Source: Micromonospora terminaliae (GTDB taxonomy: Bacteria > Actinomycetota > Actinomycetes > Mycobacteriales > Micromonosporaceae). From it: DNA of 64,000 nt. Numbering within the stretch: position 1 is the stretch's first letter; the number at the start of each line of letters is the position of its first letter. A program made the position numbers and the translations under genes. Under the pieces are notes generated by a model. That model saw only the letters and a list, made by a program, of their open reading frames with translations, was not told where the DNA came from and ran no database searches. Below, piece by piece: positions 40,941 through 50,508 of the stretch. Where the stretch lies: positions 3,782,001-3,846,000 of the forward strand of contig NZ_CP045309.1 in the NCBI RefSeq assembly GCF_009671205.1, written 5' to 3'.

Positions 40941-42875
40941 CTGACTCAAGGAGTGGTGCTCAGCGATCGCTATCGGCTGGGCGAACGCATCGCGACGGGC
41001 GGCATGGGGGCCGTCTGGAAGTGCACCGACACCCTGCTGGGCCGCGAGGTCGCGGTGAAGGTGCTGCTGCCCTCGCTGGTCGCCGATCCCGAGTTCACCA
41101 CCCGCTTCCACGCCGAGGCCCGGATGCTGGCCGCGCTGCGGCACCCCGGCATCGTGCAGGTCCACGACTTCGGCTCCGCCACCGTCGCCGACGGCAGCCA
41201 GGTCAGCTACCTCGTCATGGAGTACGTCGACGGGGAGCCCCTGGTCACCTGGATCCGGCGCGCCGGCCGGCTCGACCCGGCGTCCACCATGTCGGTGGTG
41301 GGCCAGGCCGCGCACGCCCTGCACGCCGCCCACCTCGCCGGGATCGTCCACCGCGACGTCAAGCCCGGGAACCTGCTGGTCAAGCGGGACGGCACCGTGG
41401 TGCTGGTCGACTTCGGCATCGCCCGGGCCAGCACCATGGCGGGCATCACGGCCGCGCACATGGTGCTCGGCACCGCCTCGTACATGTCGCCGGAGCAGGC
41501 CGCCGGCCAGCCGGTGTCACCGGTCACCGACGTCTACGCGCTCGGCGCCGTCGCCTACTACTGCCTGGCCGGGCGGCCGCCCTTCGAGGGTGACAACCCG
41601 CTGCAGGTGGCCATGCGGCACGTCCAGGACGAGCCGCCGCCGCTCGTGGGCACCCCGCCGGCCGTGGTCGAGGTGGTCGGCCGGGCGCTGGCGAAGCGGC
41701 CGGCCGACCGGTTCCCGACCGCGCTCGCCCTGGCCGAGGCCGCCCAGGACGCCCGCGACGCCACCCTGGCCCGGCTCCCCGCCCCACCCCGCCCGCCGTG
41801 GGCGGTCGCGGGCCCCGCCGTGCCCGGCCCGGCCGTCCTGCCGGCGCCCGCACCGGTCGCCGATACGCCCGCTGGTACGCCGTCCACCGGCCAGCCGCGC
41901 GTGGGTCAGCCCCCGGCGACCGTCCCGCCCGCGGCGTTCCCGGCCGCGCCGCTGCCCACGGCCGGCCCCGGCGCTGCTGGTGCCTTCGGGCCGGCTCCCG
42001 CGACGCCCGGGCCCGTCCCCGTGCACGGGCCCGTCCCCGCGCACGGGCCCGTCCCCGCACCCGGGCCGGCCTGGTCGGTCGGCGTCGCACAGCCCGGCGG
42101 CGGGCCGGGCCAGGGGTCGCTGCGGGACCGGCACGCCGGTTCGGGCGTGCCGCCCACGCTGGAGGAGCCAGCGGAGCGCCGGGGCCGCGGCCGGGCGCTG
42201 GCGCTGGCCGGGGCGGCCGGTGTGGTGCTGGTCGCCCTGCTGACCGCCGTGGTCGTGGCGGTGGTGCGCTCCCCCGACGACACGGATCCGGGGCGCACCC
42301 CGGCCGCGCTGGCCGGGGAGTCCGCGGTCGCCGACCCCGCGCAGCCGGCGGCGTCGGCCGGCGCCAGTGTGGGCGCCGGTTCCGGCCCGCAGCCGACACC
42401 GAGCCGCAGCGGGCGGCCGAGCCGGTCGCCGTCGGCCACGCCGAGCCGTCCCGCCCCGGACGCCGGCACCCCGTCCGCCGGGGAGCCCGCGCCGACCACC
42501 GGCGCGCCCGCGCCGACCGCGAGCAAGGCCACGCCGAAGCAGCCGTACACGGCGGCGCAGGTGTGCGGCAGCGGCTACCAGGTGATCGACTCGGCGACGC
42601 TGACCGCCGGCGGGGTCCGCCAGGGCCGGGTCTACCTGCTGTACAGCACCGCGAGCAGCGCCAACTGCGTGGTCACCCTCAAGGACACCGACGTCGGGCG
42701 CGCCACCACGGTGAGCGCGTACCTGGAGGTGCAGGGCAAGGCGCGGCACACCGAGAGCGGCGGCTACCAGTACTACGCCGGCCCGGTGCGGGCCACCGCC
42801 GCGGGGGTCTGCGTGAAGTGGGGCGGGTCGGCGGGCGGGGCCGGCTACGCGAGCGCGTTCGAGCACTGCGACTGA
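40938..42875 (+). CDS. Transmembrane Ser/Thr protein kinase (PknB-like, without PASTA)
   Basis: A 645-residue receptor-type kinase. The kinase domain spans about residues 10-270: GERIATGGMGAVWK, the ATP Lys in VAVKVLLP, HRDVKPGNLL, DFG in LVDFGIARAST and the activation segment GTASYMSPEQ. A Pro/Ala-rich linker of about 140 residues contains GPVPxHGPVPA repeats. One membrane helix is ALAGAAGVVLVALLTAVVVA, then a Ser/Pro-rich stalk and an outer domain of about 105 residues with three Cys (VCGSGYQ, SANCVVTL, GVCVKWGG and a final CD). No PASTA repeats are seen, so the ligand differs from PknB. Signal unknown. Confidence 0.9.
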   Translation: MLTQGVVLSDRYRLGERIATGGMGAVWKCTDTLLGREVAVKVLLPSLVADPEFTTRFHAEARMLAALRHPGIVQVHDFGSATVADGSQVSYLVMEYVDGEPLVTWIRRAGRLDPASTMSVVGQAAHALHAAHLAGIVHRDVKPGNLLVKRDGTVVLVDFGIARASTMAGITAAHMVLGTASYMSPEQAAGQPVSPVTDVYALGAVAYYCLAGRPPFEGDNPLQVAMRHVQDEPPPLVGTPPAVVEVVGRALAKRPADRFPTALALAEAAQDARDATLARLPAPPRPPWAVAGPAVPGPAVLPAPAPVADTPAGTPSTGQPRVGQPPATVPPAAFPAAPLPTAGPGAAGAFGPAPATPGPVPVHGPVPAHGPVPAPGPAWSVGVAQPGGGPGQGSLRDRHAGSGVPPTLEEPAERRGRGRALALAGAAGVVLVALLTAVVVAVVRSPDDTDPGRTPAALAGESAVADPAQPAASAGASVGAGSGPQPTPSRSGRPSRSPSATPSRPAPDAGTPSAGEPAPTTGAPAPTASKATPKQPYTAAQVCGSGYQVIDSATLTAGGVRQGRVYLLYSTASSANCVVTLKDTDVGRATTVSAYLEVQGKARHTESGGYQYYAGPVRATAAGVCVKWGGSAGGAGYASAFEHCD

Positions 42876-42911
42876 CGCCGGGGCGGCGGGCGGCGACCCG
42901 CCGGGCGGCTT

Positions 42912-42926
42912 TAAGGTACGGGCATG
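42912..42926 (+). promoter_or_regulatory. Leaderless promoter of the cobU-cobT gene
   Basis: TAAGGT at 42912-42917 is 6 nt before ATG 42924. Only 48 nt separate this gene from the kinase, so there is no room for a cobalamin riboswitch. Confidence 0.6.
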
Positions 42927-44900
42927 TCCGTAGACGGGTGGAACACGCTCCTGGTGCTCGGTGGTATCCGGTCCGGCAAGTCGGAGTTCGCCGAGTCGGT
43001 GGTCGCCGACGCGCCCACGGTCCGGTACGTGGCCACCGCCCCCGCGGGGGACCCGGACGACACCGAGTGGGCGACCCGCCTCGCGGCGCACCGGGCCCGC
43101 CGCCCCGGGAGCTGGACCACCGAGGAGACCGCTGCGGACCCCGGCCGGCTGGCCGAGGTGATCGCGACGGCCGGGCCGAACGAGACGCTGCTCGTCGACG
43201 ACCTGGGCGGCTGGGTGACCGTGCTGCTCGACCCGGCACACCAGCCCGCCGACGACACGGCCACCATCGCCGAGCTGGCCGCGGCGGTCCGGGCCAGCGC
43301 CGCCCGGCTGGTGCTGGTCAGCCCGGAGGTGGGCCTGTCCCTGGTGCCCACCACGCCGCTGGGCCGGGCGTTCACCGACGCGCTGGGCGCGACCAACCGG
43401 GCGGTCGCCGAGGCCTGCGACGCCGTGGCGCTGGTGGTGGCCGGGCAGACCGCCTGGCTGAAGCCGGCCGCCGCACCCGCGGCCGTCCCGGCGCAGGCCA
43501 CACCGGCGCAGGGCGGCGTTGCACCGGCCGGCCCCGGGCCGGCGGTGGCGCCGGAGGTGGCCGCGAGCGCCGAAGCCCGGCGCGTCCCGGCCATGCCCGA
43601 CGAGGCGCTGCCCGAGGTGCTCACCCCGACCGCGCCGCCCGCCCCGGCACCGGCCACCGCGGCCCCCGCCGCCGACTGGGCCGCGCCCACCATGGCGCTG
43701 CCCATGGTCGCCACCGGCCTGGTCATCCAGCCCGGCATGGAACTGCCGATGCCCGACGACTACACCGGGCCGCAGGCGGTCGACCGGCTCGCCACCCTGG
43801 ACATCCCCGGCGCCGGCCTCGGCGTGCTGGAGCGGGTGGTCGGCTTCGCGGGCGCCACCCAGGGCACCGCGACCCCGGCGCCGTGGAACTCGGTCCGGGT
43901 GCTGCTGCTGCACGGCGACCACGAGGGCGGTGCGTCGGCCGGCGCCACGCCCGGCGAGTCGGCCCGCCGCGCCCGCCAGGCGCGCGCCGGCAGGGGCCCC
44001 CTGGCCCGGCTCGCCGCCGAGAACGGCGCGAGCCTCCAGGTGGTCGAGGCGCCCGCCTCCGCACCCATCGAGGACGGGCCGGCGCTCAGCGGTGAGCAGG
44101 TCGAGTCGGCCCTGAGCTACGGCTGGCGGCTCGCCGAGCAGGCGGCCGACGCGGGCGTACACCTGCTGGTGCTGGCGGCGTGCGGGGCCGGCACCGAGAC
44201 GGCCGCCGCGGCGGTGCTGGCGGCCACGGCCGGCGCGGAGCCCCCGGCGGTGCTCGGCCGGGTGGTGACCGAGCACGGCGAGTTCGACGACGCCGCCTGG
44301 ATGGTCCGCTGCGCGGCCGTCCGCGACGCGCTGCACCGCACCCGGCGCGCCGCGCGGGAGGCCAAGGACGTGCTCGCCGAGCTGGGCGGCGGCGACGTGG
44401 CGGTGGCCACCGGCGTGCTGCTCGGCGCGACGGCCCGGCGCGTGCCGGTGCTGCTCGACGGGCCGGTCGGGGTGGCCGCCGGCATGGTCAGCCGCGACCT
44501 GGCCGGGCAGGCCCGGCACTGGTGCCTGCTGCCCGACCACGGCGGCCGGCCCGGGGTGCGGCTCGCCGCCGACGTGCTGGGGCTGACCCCGCTGCTGGAC
44601 CTGCGCCTCGACCTCGGCGAGGGAGCGACGGCGCTGGCCGCCCTGCCGTTGCTGCGCTCGGCGCTGGCGCTCGCCGCCGGCCTGCCCGTGCACCCGTCGC
44701 TGGGCGGCGGGGACGACGAGGACTTCACCGAGCCCGAGCCGGCCGGCCCCGGCCCCACCAGCACCGAGCCCGAACCGGCCGGAGCGGAGCCCACCGGCAC
44801 CGAGCCCGAACCGGACTTCAGCGAGCCGGAGCCGGCCGGGCCGGGGCCCACCACCGTCGAGCCGGACGAGCCGGTCGCCCCCGGCCGCCGTGCCGACTGA
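42924..44900 (+). CDS. CobU-CobT fusion: adenosylcobinamide kinase/guanylyltransferase plus CobT-like domain
   Basis: A 658-residue two-domain cobamide-assembly protein. Residues 1 to about 175 are CobU: P-loop GGIRSGKSEF, the guanylylated His in RLAAHRARRPGSW, DDLGGWVTVLL and VSPEVGLSLVPTTPLGRAFTD. An Ala/Pro linker follows. About 275-595 resembles CobT (nicotinate mononucleotide:DMB phosphoribosyltransferase), with RLATLDIPGAGLGVLER at the start and DLRLDLGEGATALAALPLL at the end, including the catalytic Glu. The internal GEMGIGNTT-type loop reads ACGAGTETAAAA, so it is divergent. The last 60 residues are an EPEPAGPGPT-rich tail. It overlaps cobS by 11 nt. Confidence 0.85.
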   Translation: MSVDGWNTLLVLGGIRSGKSEFAESVVADAPTVRYVATAPAGDPDDTEWATRLAAHRARRPGSWTTEETAADPGRLAEVIATAGPNETLLVDDLGGWVTVLLDPAHQPADDTATIAELAAAVRASAARLVLVSPEVGLSLVPTTPLGRAFTDALGATNRAVAEACDAVALVVAGQTAWLKPAAAPAAVPAQATPAQGGVAPAGPGPAVAPEVAASAEARRVPAMPDEALPEVLTPTAPPAPAPATAAPAADWAAPTMALPMVATGLVIQPGMELPMPDDYTGPQAVDRLATLDIPGAGLGVLERVVGFAGATQGTATPAPWNSVRVLLLHGDHEGGASAGATPGESARRARQARAGRGPLARLAAENGASLQVVEAPASAPIEDGPALSGEQVESALSYGWRLAEQAADAGVHLLVLAACGAGTETAAAAVLAATAGAEPPAVLGRVVTEHGEFDDAAWMVRCAAVRDALHRTRRAAREAKDVLAELGGGDVAVATGVLLGATARRVPVLLDGPVGVAAGMVSRDLAGQARHWCLLPDHGGRPGVRLAADVLGLTPLLDLRLDLGEGATALAALPLLRSALALAAGLPVHPSLGGGDDEDFTEPEPAGPGPTSTEPEPAGAEPTGTEPEPDFSEPEPAGPGPTTVEPDEPVAPGRRAD

Positions 44901-45663
44901 GTTCCGGCTCGGCGACGGGATCCGGCTGGCGCTCACCACCTTCACCACGGCGCCGGTGCGCCCAGGCCGGGTGGACCGGGCCGCGGCCGGCGCCGCCATG
45001 GCGCTCGCCCCGGCGGTCGGTGCGCTGCTCGGCGCGTTCCTCGGGGCGGTGCTGCTGCTCGCCGCGGCGGTCGCGCCCCCGCTGGTCGCCGCCGGGGTGA
45101 CCGTGGCGCTGGGCGCGCTGCTCACCCGCGGCCTGCACCTCGACGGGCTCGCCGACACGGTGGACGCCCTCGGCTCCTACCGGCGCGGGCCGGCGGCGCT
45201 GGAGATCATGAAGAAGCCGGACGTCGGACCGTTCGGCGTGGTCGCGTTGGTGGTCGTACTCCTGCTTCAGGCCGCGGTGCTCGCGGAGCTGGCCGGGCGG
45301 TCCCGGCCGGCGGCCCTCGCCGCGGTGGTCGCCGCGACGGCGGCCGGCCGGCTGGGTGTCGCGCTGGCCTGCCGGCGCGGGGTGCCGGCGGCCCGGCCGG
45401 AGGGGCTGGGCGCGCTGGTGGCCGGCACGGTCGGGCCGGTCGCGCTGGTGGCCGGCACGGCCGCCGTGGCGCTGCTGGCCGTGCCGGCGGTGCCGGGCCG
45501 CCCGTGGCAGGGGCCGCTCGCCGTGCTGGCCGCGCTCGCCGTCGCGGCCGGGCTGCTCCGGCACCTGGTACGCCGGCTGGGCGGGATCACCGGCGACGTG
45601 CTCGGCGCCCTCGTGGAGATCGTCACCACGCTGTCCTACCTGGGACTGGTGCTGTCCGCCTGA
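44890..45663 (+). CDS. cobS: Adenosylcobinamide-GDP ribazoletransferase (cobalamin synthase)
   Basis: A 257-residue membrane enzyme that joins adenosylcobinamide-GDP with alpha-ribazole phosphate to make adenosylcobalamin phosphate. The motif GLHLDGLADTVDALGSY, with its metal-binding Asp residues, and IMKKPDVGPFGVVAL are typical; six or so membrane segments follow. GTG 44890 lies within the 3' end of the cobU-cobT gene and is likely translated by coupling. CobU, CobT and CobS activities are thus made from one transcript. Confidence 0.92.
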   Translation: MPTEFRLGDGIRLALTTFTTAPVRPGRVDRAAAGAAMALAPAVGALLGAFLGAVLLLAAAVAPPLVAAGVTVALGALLTRGLHLDGLADTVDALGSYRRGPAALEIMKKPDVGPFGVVALVVVLLLQAAVLAELAGRSRPAALAAVVAATAAGRLGVALACRRGVPAARPEGLGALVAGTVGPVALVAGTAAVALLAVPAVPGRPWQGPLAVLAALAVAAGLLRHLVRRLGGITGDVLGALVEIVTTLSYLGLVLSA

Positions 45664-45728
45664 GGGTCACCCGTCCGGGCGGGTAGCGTTCTCAGGCGAG
45701 GCGCACCGGCGCGGTCGAGGGGGACGGC

Positions 45729-47021
45729 ATGCTCATCACGGACGACTTCCTGCCCGTACCGGTGCCCGAGTCGCTGGACGCGACCTACCTGGTGCCGATC
45801 GTCGGCATGCCGAAGGTGAGCCCGAAGACGGCCGTGGAGCGGCTGGCCGGCCGGCTCGCCGAGCCGGTGCACGGGCTGGCCCGGCAGATGCTGGACAGCC
45901 CGCTGATGACCGTGGACACCCGCCCGGTCAGCGAGTTCCCCGAGCTGCCGCCGGACCTGCTCACCGCGTTCGGGGCGACCGAGCCGCAGCTGGCCCGGCT
46001 GGCCGCCGCCACGCACCTGGTCGTGGTGCAGGCCGAATACCGGGCGGGCTGGCCCCCGGCGCACGAGTGGGCGGCCCGGGCGGTGGCCGCGGCGGTCGCC
46101 GAAACGGTCGACGGGGACGTGGTGGACGTCTTCGGGCTCCAGTTCCTCGACCCGGCCACCGCGCTGCGCTCCCTCCCCGACGCCCAGGGCCGGATCCGGC
46201 TGGTCGACTGGGTGCTGGTGCCCTACTCGTCGGACGCCGACGGGCTCTGGTTCACCACGAAGGGGCTGCGCCGCTTCGGGCTGCTGGAGCTCCAGGCGCA
46301 GGGCGTGCCGGACCACCTCACCCGGGCGTGGGGCGCGGTGATGACCGGGGCCGCCCGGCGCCTGCTGCGGGACTGGACCGAGGGGCTGGCCGGCGAGGAG
46401 GTGCCGGCGTTCGTGCAGCTCCCCGTGCTGGCCACGGTGACCGGGCACGACATCGCGGTGGCGTACGGCAATCCGGAGCAGCACGGCGCGACGGCGCCGG
46501 TGCTGCTGCGGCTGGAGCTGGACCCGGCCACCGATCCGGACGCCGACTCGTTCCTCACCCTCAACCCGCCGCCCGGGCACCCGGGCCCGCCCGGCCGCTA
46601 CTTCGCCGCCGCCTGCGCGACCCTGTTCAACGGCATCCAGCCCGACGTCCGGTACGCGCGCTCCGGCGACGCGATGAGCCGGGCCATCGCCACGGCCCGG
46701 GCCGCGCTGGACGACATCCGGGCCCGCTTCCTGGCCGGCCTGCTGCCCGCCGAGAGCCAGCTCGTGGTCAAGTACGGGTTGCCCGGCGACGACGGCCCCG
46801 AGTACGTCTGGGCCGGGGTGACCTCGTGGGACACCCCGGAGCGCATCGTGGGCGCGAGCGCCAGCGACGCCGCCGGCGACCCCACGGTCCGGATCGGCGC
46901 CCCGGTCGTGGTGGAGGCCGCCGACGTCGTCGACTGGGCCGTGCTGGACCACACCGGCGTCATCGAGGGCGGCTGGACCCAGGCCGTCCTGGACGCCGGC
47001 GAACCCCCCACGGACTCCTGA
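45729..47021 (+). CDS. Hypothetical protein with DUF2314-like C-terminus
   Basis: A 430-residue soluble protein I cannot name with confidence. The first 300 residues are a mixed alpha/beta domain, with VPIVGMPKVSPKTAVERLAG near the start and AATHLVVVQAEYRAGWPP in the middle, which recalls DUF4261-type proteins. The C-terminal 95 residues resemble DUF2314: SQLVVKYGLPGDDGPEYVWAGVTSWD, then ADVVDWAVLDHTGVIEGGWT. DUF2314 has no known activity. The ATG follows GAGGGGGA at 5 nt; a TAGCGT -10 box lies near 45683. It is divergent from nothing and follows cobS by 65 nt but does not appear to belong to that pathway. Confidence 0.75.
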   Translation: MLITDDFLPVPVPESLDATYLVPIVGMPKVSPKTAVERLAGRLAEPVHGLARQMLDSPLMTVDTRPVSEFPELPPDLLTAFGATEPQLARLAAATHLVVVQAEYRAGWPPAHEWAARAVAAAVAETVDGDVVDVFGLQFLDPATALRSLPDAQGRIRLVDWVLVPYSSDADGLWFTTKGLRRFGLLELQAQGVPDHLTRAWGAVMTGAARRLLRDWTEGLAGEEVPAFVQLPVLATVTGHDIAVAYGNPEQHGATAPVLLRLELDPATDPDADSFLTLNPPPGHPGPPGRYFAAACATLFNGIQPDVRYARSGDAMSRAIATARAALDDIRARFLAGLLPAESQLVVKYGLPGDDGPEYVWAGVTSWDTPERIVGASASDAAGDPTVRIGAPVVVEAADVVDWAVLDHTGVIEGGWTQAVLDAGEPPTDS

Positions 47022-47036
47022 CCGCCGCGAGGCGGG

Positions 47037-48167
47037 TCAGCGGACGGAGGGCTGCACGAAGGGTGGGCGGGTCAGGCGCATCTGGGCGCGGCGGCCGCGG
47101 ATGTCGACCTCCAGCACCTCGCCGTCGGCGAGCTTAGGGTCGGTGTCGACCAGGGCCAGGGCGATGCCCTGCTTCTTCGTCGGGCTGAACGTGCCGCTGG
47201 TGATCGTGCCGACCTGCTTGTCGCCGGCGTAGACGGCCATGCCGGGGCGCGGGATGGCCCGGTCGACCGCCTCCAGGCCCCGCAGCGTGCGGGCGGGGCC
47301 GGCGGCCTTCTCGGCCCGCAGCACGTCGCGGCCCCAGAAGGCCGGCTTGTCCCAGCCGACCGCCCAGCCCGAGCGGGCCTGCACCGGGGTGATGTCGAGG
47401 GAGAGGTCCTGCCCGTGCAGCGGGTACCCCATCTCGGTGCGCAGCGTGTCGCGCGCGGCCAGGCCGCAGGCCCGCAGCTCCTCCGCCTCGCCGGCGGCGA
47501 ACAGGGCGTCCCACACGGCGAGCGCGTCGTCGGCCGGAACGACCAGCTCGTAGCCGAGTTCGCCGGTGTAGCCGGTGCGGCAGACGGTCAGCTCGACGCC
47601 GTTCAGCGTGGCGGCCGAGAAGCTCATGTAGTCGTGCTCGGTGGGCAGGCCGAGCGTGCGCAGCAGCTCCGCCGAGCGCGGCCCCTGGACGGCGAGCACC
47701 GCGTACGCCTCGTGCTCGTCGGTGACGACCACGCCCTCGGGGGCGGCGGCGCGCAACCGGCGGACCACCTCGGCGGTGTTCGCCGCGTTCGGCACGAGGA
47801 AGACGTGGTCCTCGGCGTAGAGGTAGGCGATGATGTCGTCCACCACGCCGCCGGTGGCGTCGTCGCAGCAGAGCGTGTACTGGGCCTTGCCGGGGGCGAT
47901 CCGGCCGAGGTCGTTGGACAGGCAGGAGTTGACGAAGTCCGCGGCGCCCGGCCCGGTGATCCGGGCCTTGCCGAGGTGCGAGACGTCGAAGACGCCGACC
48001 CCGGTACGCACGGCGGTGTGCTCCTTGAGCACGCCGCCGCCGGCGTACTCGAGCGGCATCTCCCAGCCCCCGAAGGGGGCGAACTTGGCGCCGAGCGCGG
48101 TGTGCCGCTCGTGCAGGGGGGAACGGCGCAGCCGGGTCGCGGCGGCGTCGGAGGTCACCTCGGTCAT
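47037..48167 (-). CDS. gcvT: Glycine cleavage system T protein (aminomethyltransferase)
   Basis: A 376-residue folate-dependent enzyme that releases ammonia from the aminomethyl lipoyl H protein and forms methylene-tetrahydrofolate. Family features are [54 protein letters not shown] with the substrate-binding region, and the catalytic Asp region around SNDLGRI. TAAGTT (48180-48175) lies 7 nt before ATG 48167, so it is probably leaderless. gcvH and gcvP are not adjacent. No glycine riboswitch was found upstream. Confidence 0.93.
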   Translation of the reverse strand: MTEVTSDAAATRLRRSPLHERHTALGAKFAPFGGWEMPLEYAGGGVLKEHTAVRTGVGVFDVSHLGKARITGPGAADFVNSCLSNDLGRIAPGKAQYTLCCDDATGGVVDDIIAYLYAEDHVFLVPNAANTAEVVRRLRAAAPEGVVVTDEHEAYAVLAVQGPRSAELLRTLGLPTEHDYMSFSAATLNGVELTVCRTGYTGELGYELVVPADDALAVWDALFAAGEAEELRACGLAARDTLRTEMGYPLHGQDLSLDITPVQARSGWAVGWDKPAFWGRDVLRAEKAAGPARTLRGLEAVDRAIPRPGMAVYAGDKQVGTITSGTFSPTKKQGIALALVDTDPKLADGEVLEVDIRGRRAQMRLTRPPFVQPSVR

Positions 48168-48367
48168 GGGTGCGAACTTACCGGCCGGTGACCGGCTGGT
48201 TAGCATCGGCGGGACCCCCCGCCCGCATCCCTCGGGTGCAGGCGGGAACAGCCCGCCTCCAGTCATCGGCGGGACAGCCACGCGTCCGGCGGGTAGGTTC
48301 GCCGCCGGAGACCTTCATCGCCGGTACGCGACGCCGCGGCCGGCCCGGCCCGCCCGGAGTAGCTTTC

Positions 48368-49936
48368 GTGACATCGCCCCGCACCACCCTCAGCCTGGTC
48401 GACACCGACCCCGCCGAACTCGCCGTCGACGCGATCGTGATCGGCGTGCACAGCCAGACCACCGAGCAGGAGGCCGGCTCACCCGCCGGCGCCCTGCTGC
48501 TGGCCAGCGGCGCGGAGAGCATCGCCGCCGCGTTCGACGGCAAGCTGACCGAGACCCTGGCCCTGCTCGGCGCCACCGGCGGCCCCGGTGAGGTGATCAA
48601 GCTGGCCACGCTGGGCACCGTCACCGCTCCGGTGGTCGTCGCCGTCGGGCTCGGCCCCGAGCCGTCGGGCGCCGCCCCCGCCCCGGAGACCCTGCGCCGG
48701 GCCGCCGGCGCGGCGGTCCGTGCGCTGGCCGGCGCGCCCCGCGTCGCGCTCGCCCTGCCGCTGCCGGACGACGCCGACGCCCCGGCCGCGCTGCGCGCGG
48801 TCAGCGAGGGCGCGCTGCTCGGCGGCTACCGGTTCGCCGGCTACAAGACCACGCCGCAGCCGGCCCGGCGCGAGCCGGTGGCCGAGGTGCTGGTCGCGGT
48901 GCCGGACGCGGCCGACGCGACCGCCCAGGCCGAGGTCACCCGCGCCCAGGCGGTGGCCGGCGCGGTGCTGACCAGCCGGGACTGGGTCAACACCGCCCCG
49001 AACGAGCTGCGCCCGCCGTCGTTCGCCGAGGCCGTGGCCACCGCCGCCCGGGAGGCCGGGCTCGGCGTGGAGGTGCTCGACGAGGCGGCGCTCGCCGCCG
49101 GGGGCTACGGCGGCATCCTCGCCGTCGGCCAGGGCTCGGAGGCCCCGCCGCGGCTGGTGAAGCTGACCTACACCCCGGAGGGTGGCGGCAACGGCAAGCG
49201 GGTGGCGCTGGTCGGCAAGGGCATCACCTTCGACACCGGCGGCATCTCGATCAAGCCGGCGCAGGGCATGTGGGAGATGAAGTCCGACATGGCGGGCGCG
49301 GCGGCGGTCGGCGCGGCCATGCTGGCCGTGGCGGCGCTCAAGCCGTCGGTCGCCGTCACCGGCTACCTCCCGATGGCGGAGAACATGCCGTCGGGCACCA
49401 GCTACCGGCCGGGCGACGTGATCACCATGTACAGCGGCAAGCGGGTCGAGGTGCTCAACACCGACGCCGAGGGCCGGATGATCCTGGCCGACGCCATCGC
49501 CCGGGCCTGCGAGGACGGCGCCGACTACCTGTTCGAGACCTCGACGCTGACCGGCGGCCAGGTGATCGCGCTGGGCAAGCGGATCGCCGGCGTGATGGGC
49601 ACCCCGGAGCTGTGCGAGCGGGTCCGGGCCGCGGGTGACGCGACCGGCGAGCCGGCCTGGCCGATGCCGCTGCCGGACGACGTACGCAAGGGCATGGACT
49701 CCGAGGTCGCCGACATCTCGCAGGTCAACGCCGGCATGGACCGGGCCGGCCACATGCTCCAGGGCGGTGTCTTCCTGCGCGAGTTCGTCACCGACGACGT
49801 GGCCTGGGCGCACATCGACATCGCGGGCCCGGGCTACCACTCGGGCGAGGCCACCGGTTACTGGACCAAGGGCGGCACCGGCGTCCCGGTACGCACCCTG
49901 GTGCACCTGGTCGACGACGTCGCCGCCAACGGCTGA
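48368..49936 (+). CDS. pepA: Leucyl aminopeptidase (cytosol aminopeptidase, M17)
   Basis: A 522-residue M17 zinc/manganese peptidase that removes N-terminal amino acids from peptides. The metal-binding and catalytic residues are in VGKGITFDTGGISIKPAQGM, NTDAEGRMILADAI and the Lys of MKSDMAGAAAVG. The N-terminal 190 residues form the macro-like domain. GTG 48368 has CGGAG 8 nt upstream and starts at the usual family N-terminus. A TAGGTT box is at 48292-48297. Divergent from gcvT. Confidence 0.93.
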   Translation: MTSPRTTLSLVDTDPAELAVDAIVIGVHSQTTEQEAGSPAGALLLASGAESIAAAFDGKLTETLALLGATGGPGEVIKLATLGTVTAPVVVAVGLGPEPSGAAPAPETLRRAAGAAVRALAGAPRVALALPLPDDADAPAALRAVSEGALLGGYRFAGYKTTPQPARREPVAEVLVAVPDAADATAQAEVTRAQAVAGAVLTSRDWVNTAPNELRPPSFAEAVATAAREAGLGVEVLDEAALAAGGYGGILAVGQGSEAPPRLVKLTYTPEGGGNGKRVALVGKGITFDTGGISIKPAQGMWEMKSDMAGAAAVGAAMLAVAALKPSVAVTGYLPMAENMPSGTSYRPGDVITMYSGKRVEVLNTDAEGRMILADAIARACEDGADYLFETSTLTGGQVIALGKRIAGVMGTPELCERVRAAGDATGEPAWPMPLPDDVRKGMDSEVADISQVNAGMDRAGHMLQGGVFLREFVTDDVAWAHIDIAGPGYHSGEATGYWTKGGTGVPVRTLVHLVDDVAANG

Positions 49937-49954
49937 CGCGTCCACCGCGCCGCA

Positions 49955-49988
49955 ACGGGGCGCTCCCCTCGCCGGGGGGGCGCCCCGT
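49955..49988. terminator. Hairpin between convergent pepA and the 50-kb minus gene
   Basis: ACGGGGCGCTCCCC (49955-49968) pairs with GGGGGGGCGCCCCGT (49974-49988), leaving one bulge. It lies 18 nt after the pepA stop. Confidence 0.65.
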
Positions 49989-50001
49989 CGGCGTGTCCGG
50001 G

Positions 50002-50331
50002 TCAGAACAGCTCGGGGCGGCGCTTGCGGCGCTCGTTGTAGTCGCGCATGCGCTGCGGGTAGCCCATGAGCCGGACGTCGTAGATCGGGATGGCCAGCCG
50101 GTGGGCGAACCGGCGGGCCTCGTCCGGCCCGCCGACCCGCCGCCGGGTCCACTCGCCGTCGTCGGCGATCAGCATGATCGTGGTCTCGGTGACCGTGGTC
50201 CGGGGTTCCAGGTACGCCTCGACTCCCCGCCGGGTGCGGACGAAACTCTCAAGATGGTCCAGATCGGCGCGGTCGGCGACCCGGTCGCGACTCACCGCGC
50301 CCGCCTGCTTGCGTCGTCGGAACAGCCCCAC
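50002..50331 (-). CDS. Conserved small basic protein, function unknown
   Basis: A 109-residue protein starting MGLFRRRKQAGAVSRDR. The middle RTTVTETTIMLIADDGEWTRRRV and the end LAIPIYDVRLMGYPQRMRDY suggest a compact alpha/beta fold with a basic C-terminus. GTG 50331 is preceded by GGAGGA at 9 nt; GTG 50340 and an ATG at 50358 are in-frame alternatives. In actinobacteria, homologues are often beside lpdA, as here where the two genes diverge. I know of no biochemical role. Confidence 0.7.
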   Translation of the reverse strand: MGLFRRRKQAGAVSRDRVADRADLDHLESFVRTRRGVEAYLEPRTTVTETTIMLIADDGEWTRRRVGGPDEARRFAHRLAIPIYDVRLMGYPQRMRDYNERRKRRPELF

Positions 50332-50508
50332 CGAACCCACTCCTCCCCCGTCCGTCATCGAAGACGGTGCCAAGCGTACGTGTCGGCGACGTGTCGTTGG
50401 GCACCTCACTACGCGCCCCGTCCCCGGTGGTGACAAGATGACCGAGGTGGGGTGTGCCTGTTACTCCGCCGTAACCCCCGATGCAGCGACGCGACCTGGG
50501 AGTTGGAC

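Noticed and set aside
42876..42923. A cobalamin riboswitch upstream of the cobU-cobT gene
   Set aside because: The gap is only 48 nt and contains a leaderless promoter; the B12 box is not present.
41517..45158. A 1213-codon minus-strand frame across the kinase and cobU-cobT genes
   Set aside because: Same reason: composition of a shadow frame, against plus-strand genes with complete active sites.
48168..48367. A glycine riboswitch upstream of gcvT
   Set aside because: The tandem aptamer core is absent. A leaderless -10 box 7 nt before the ATG leaves no leader for a riboswitch.
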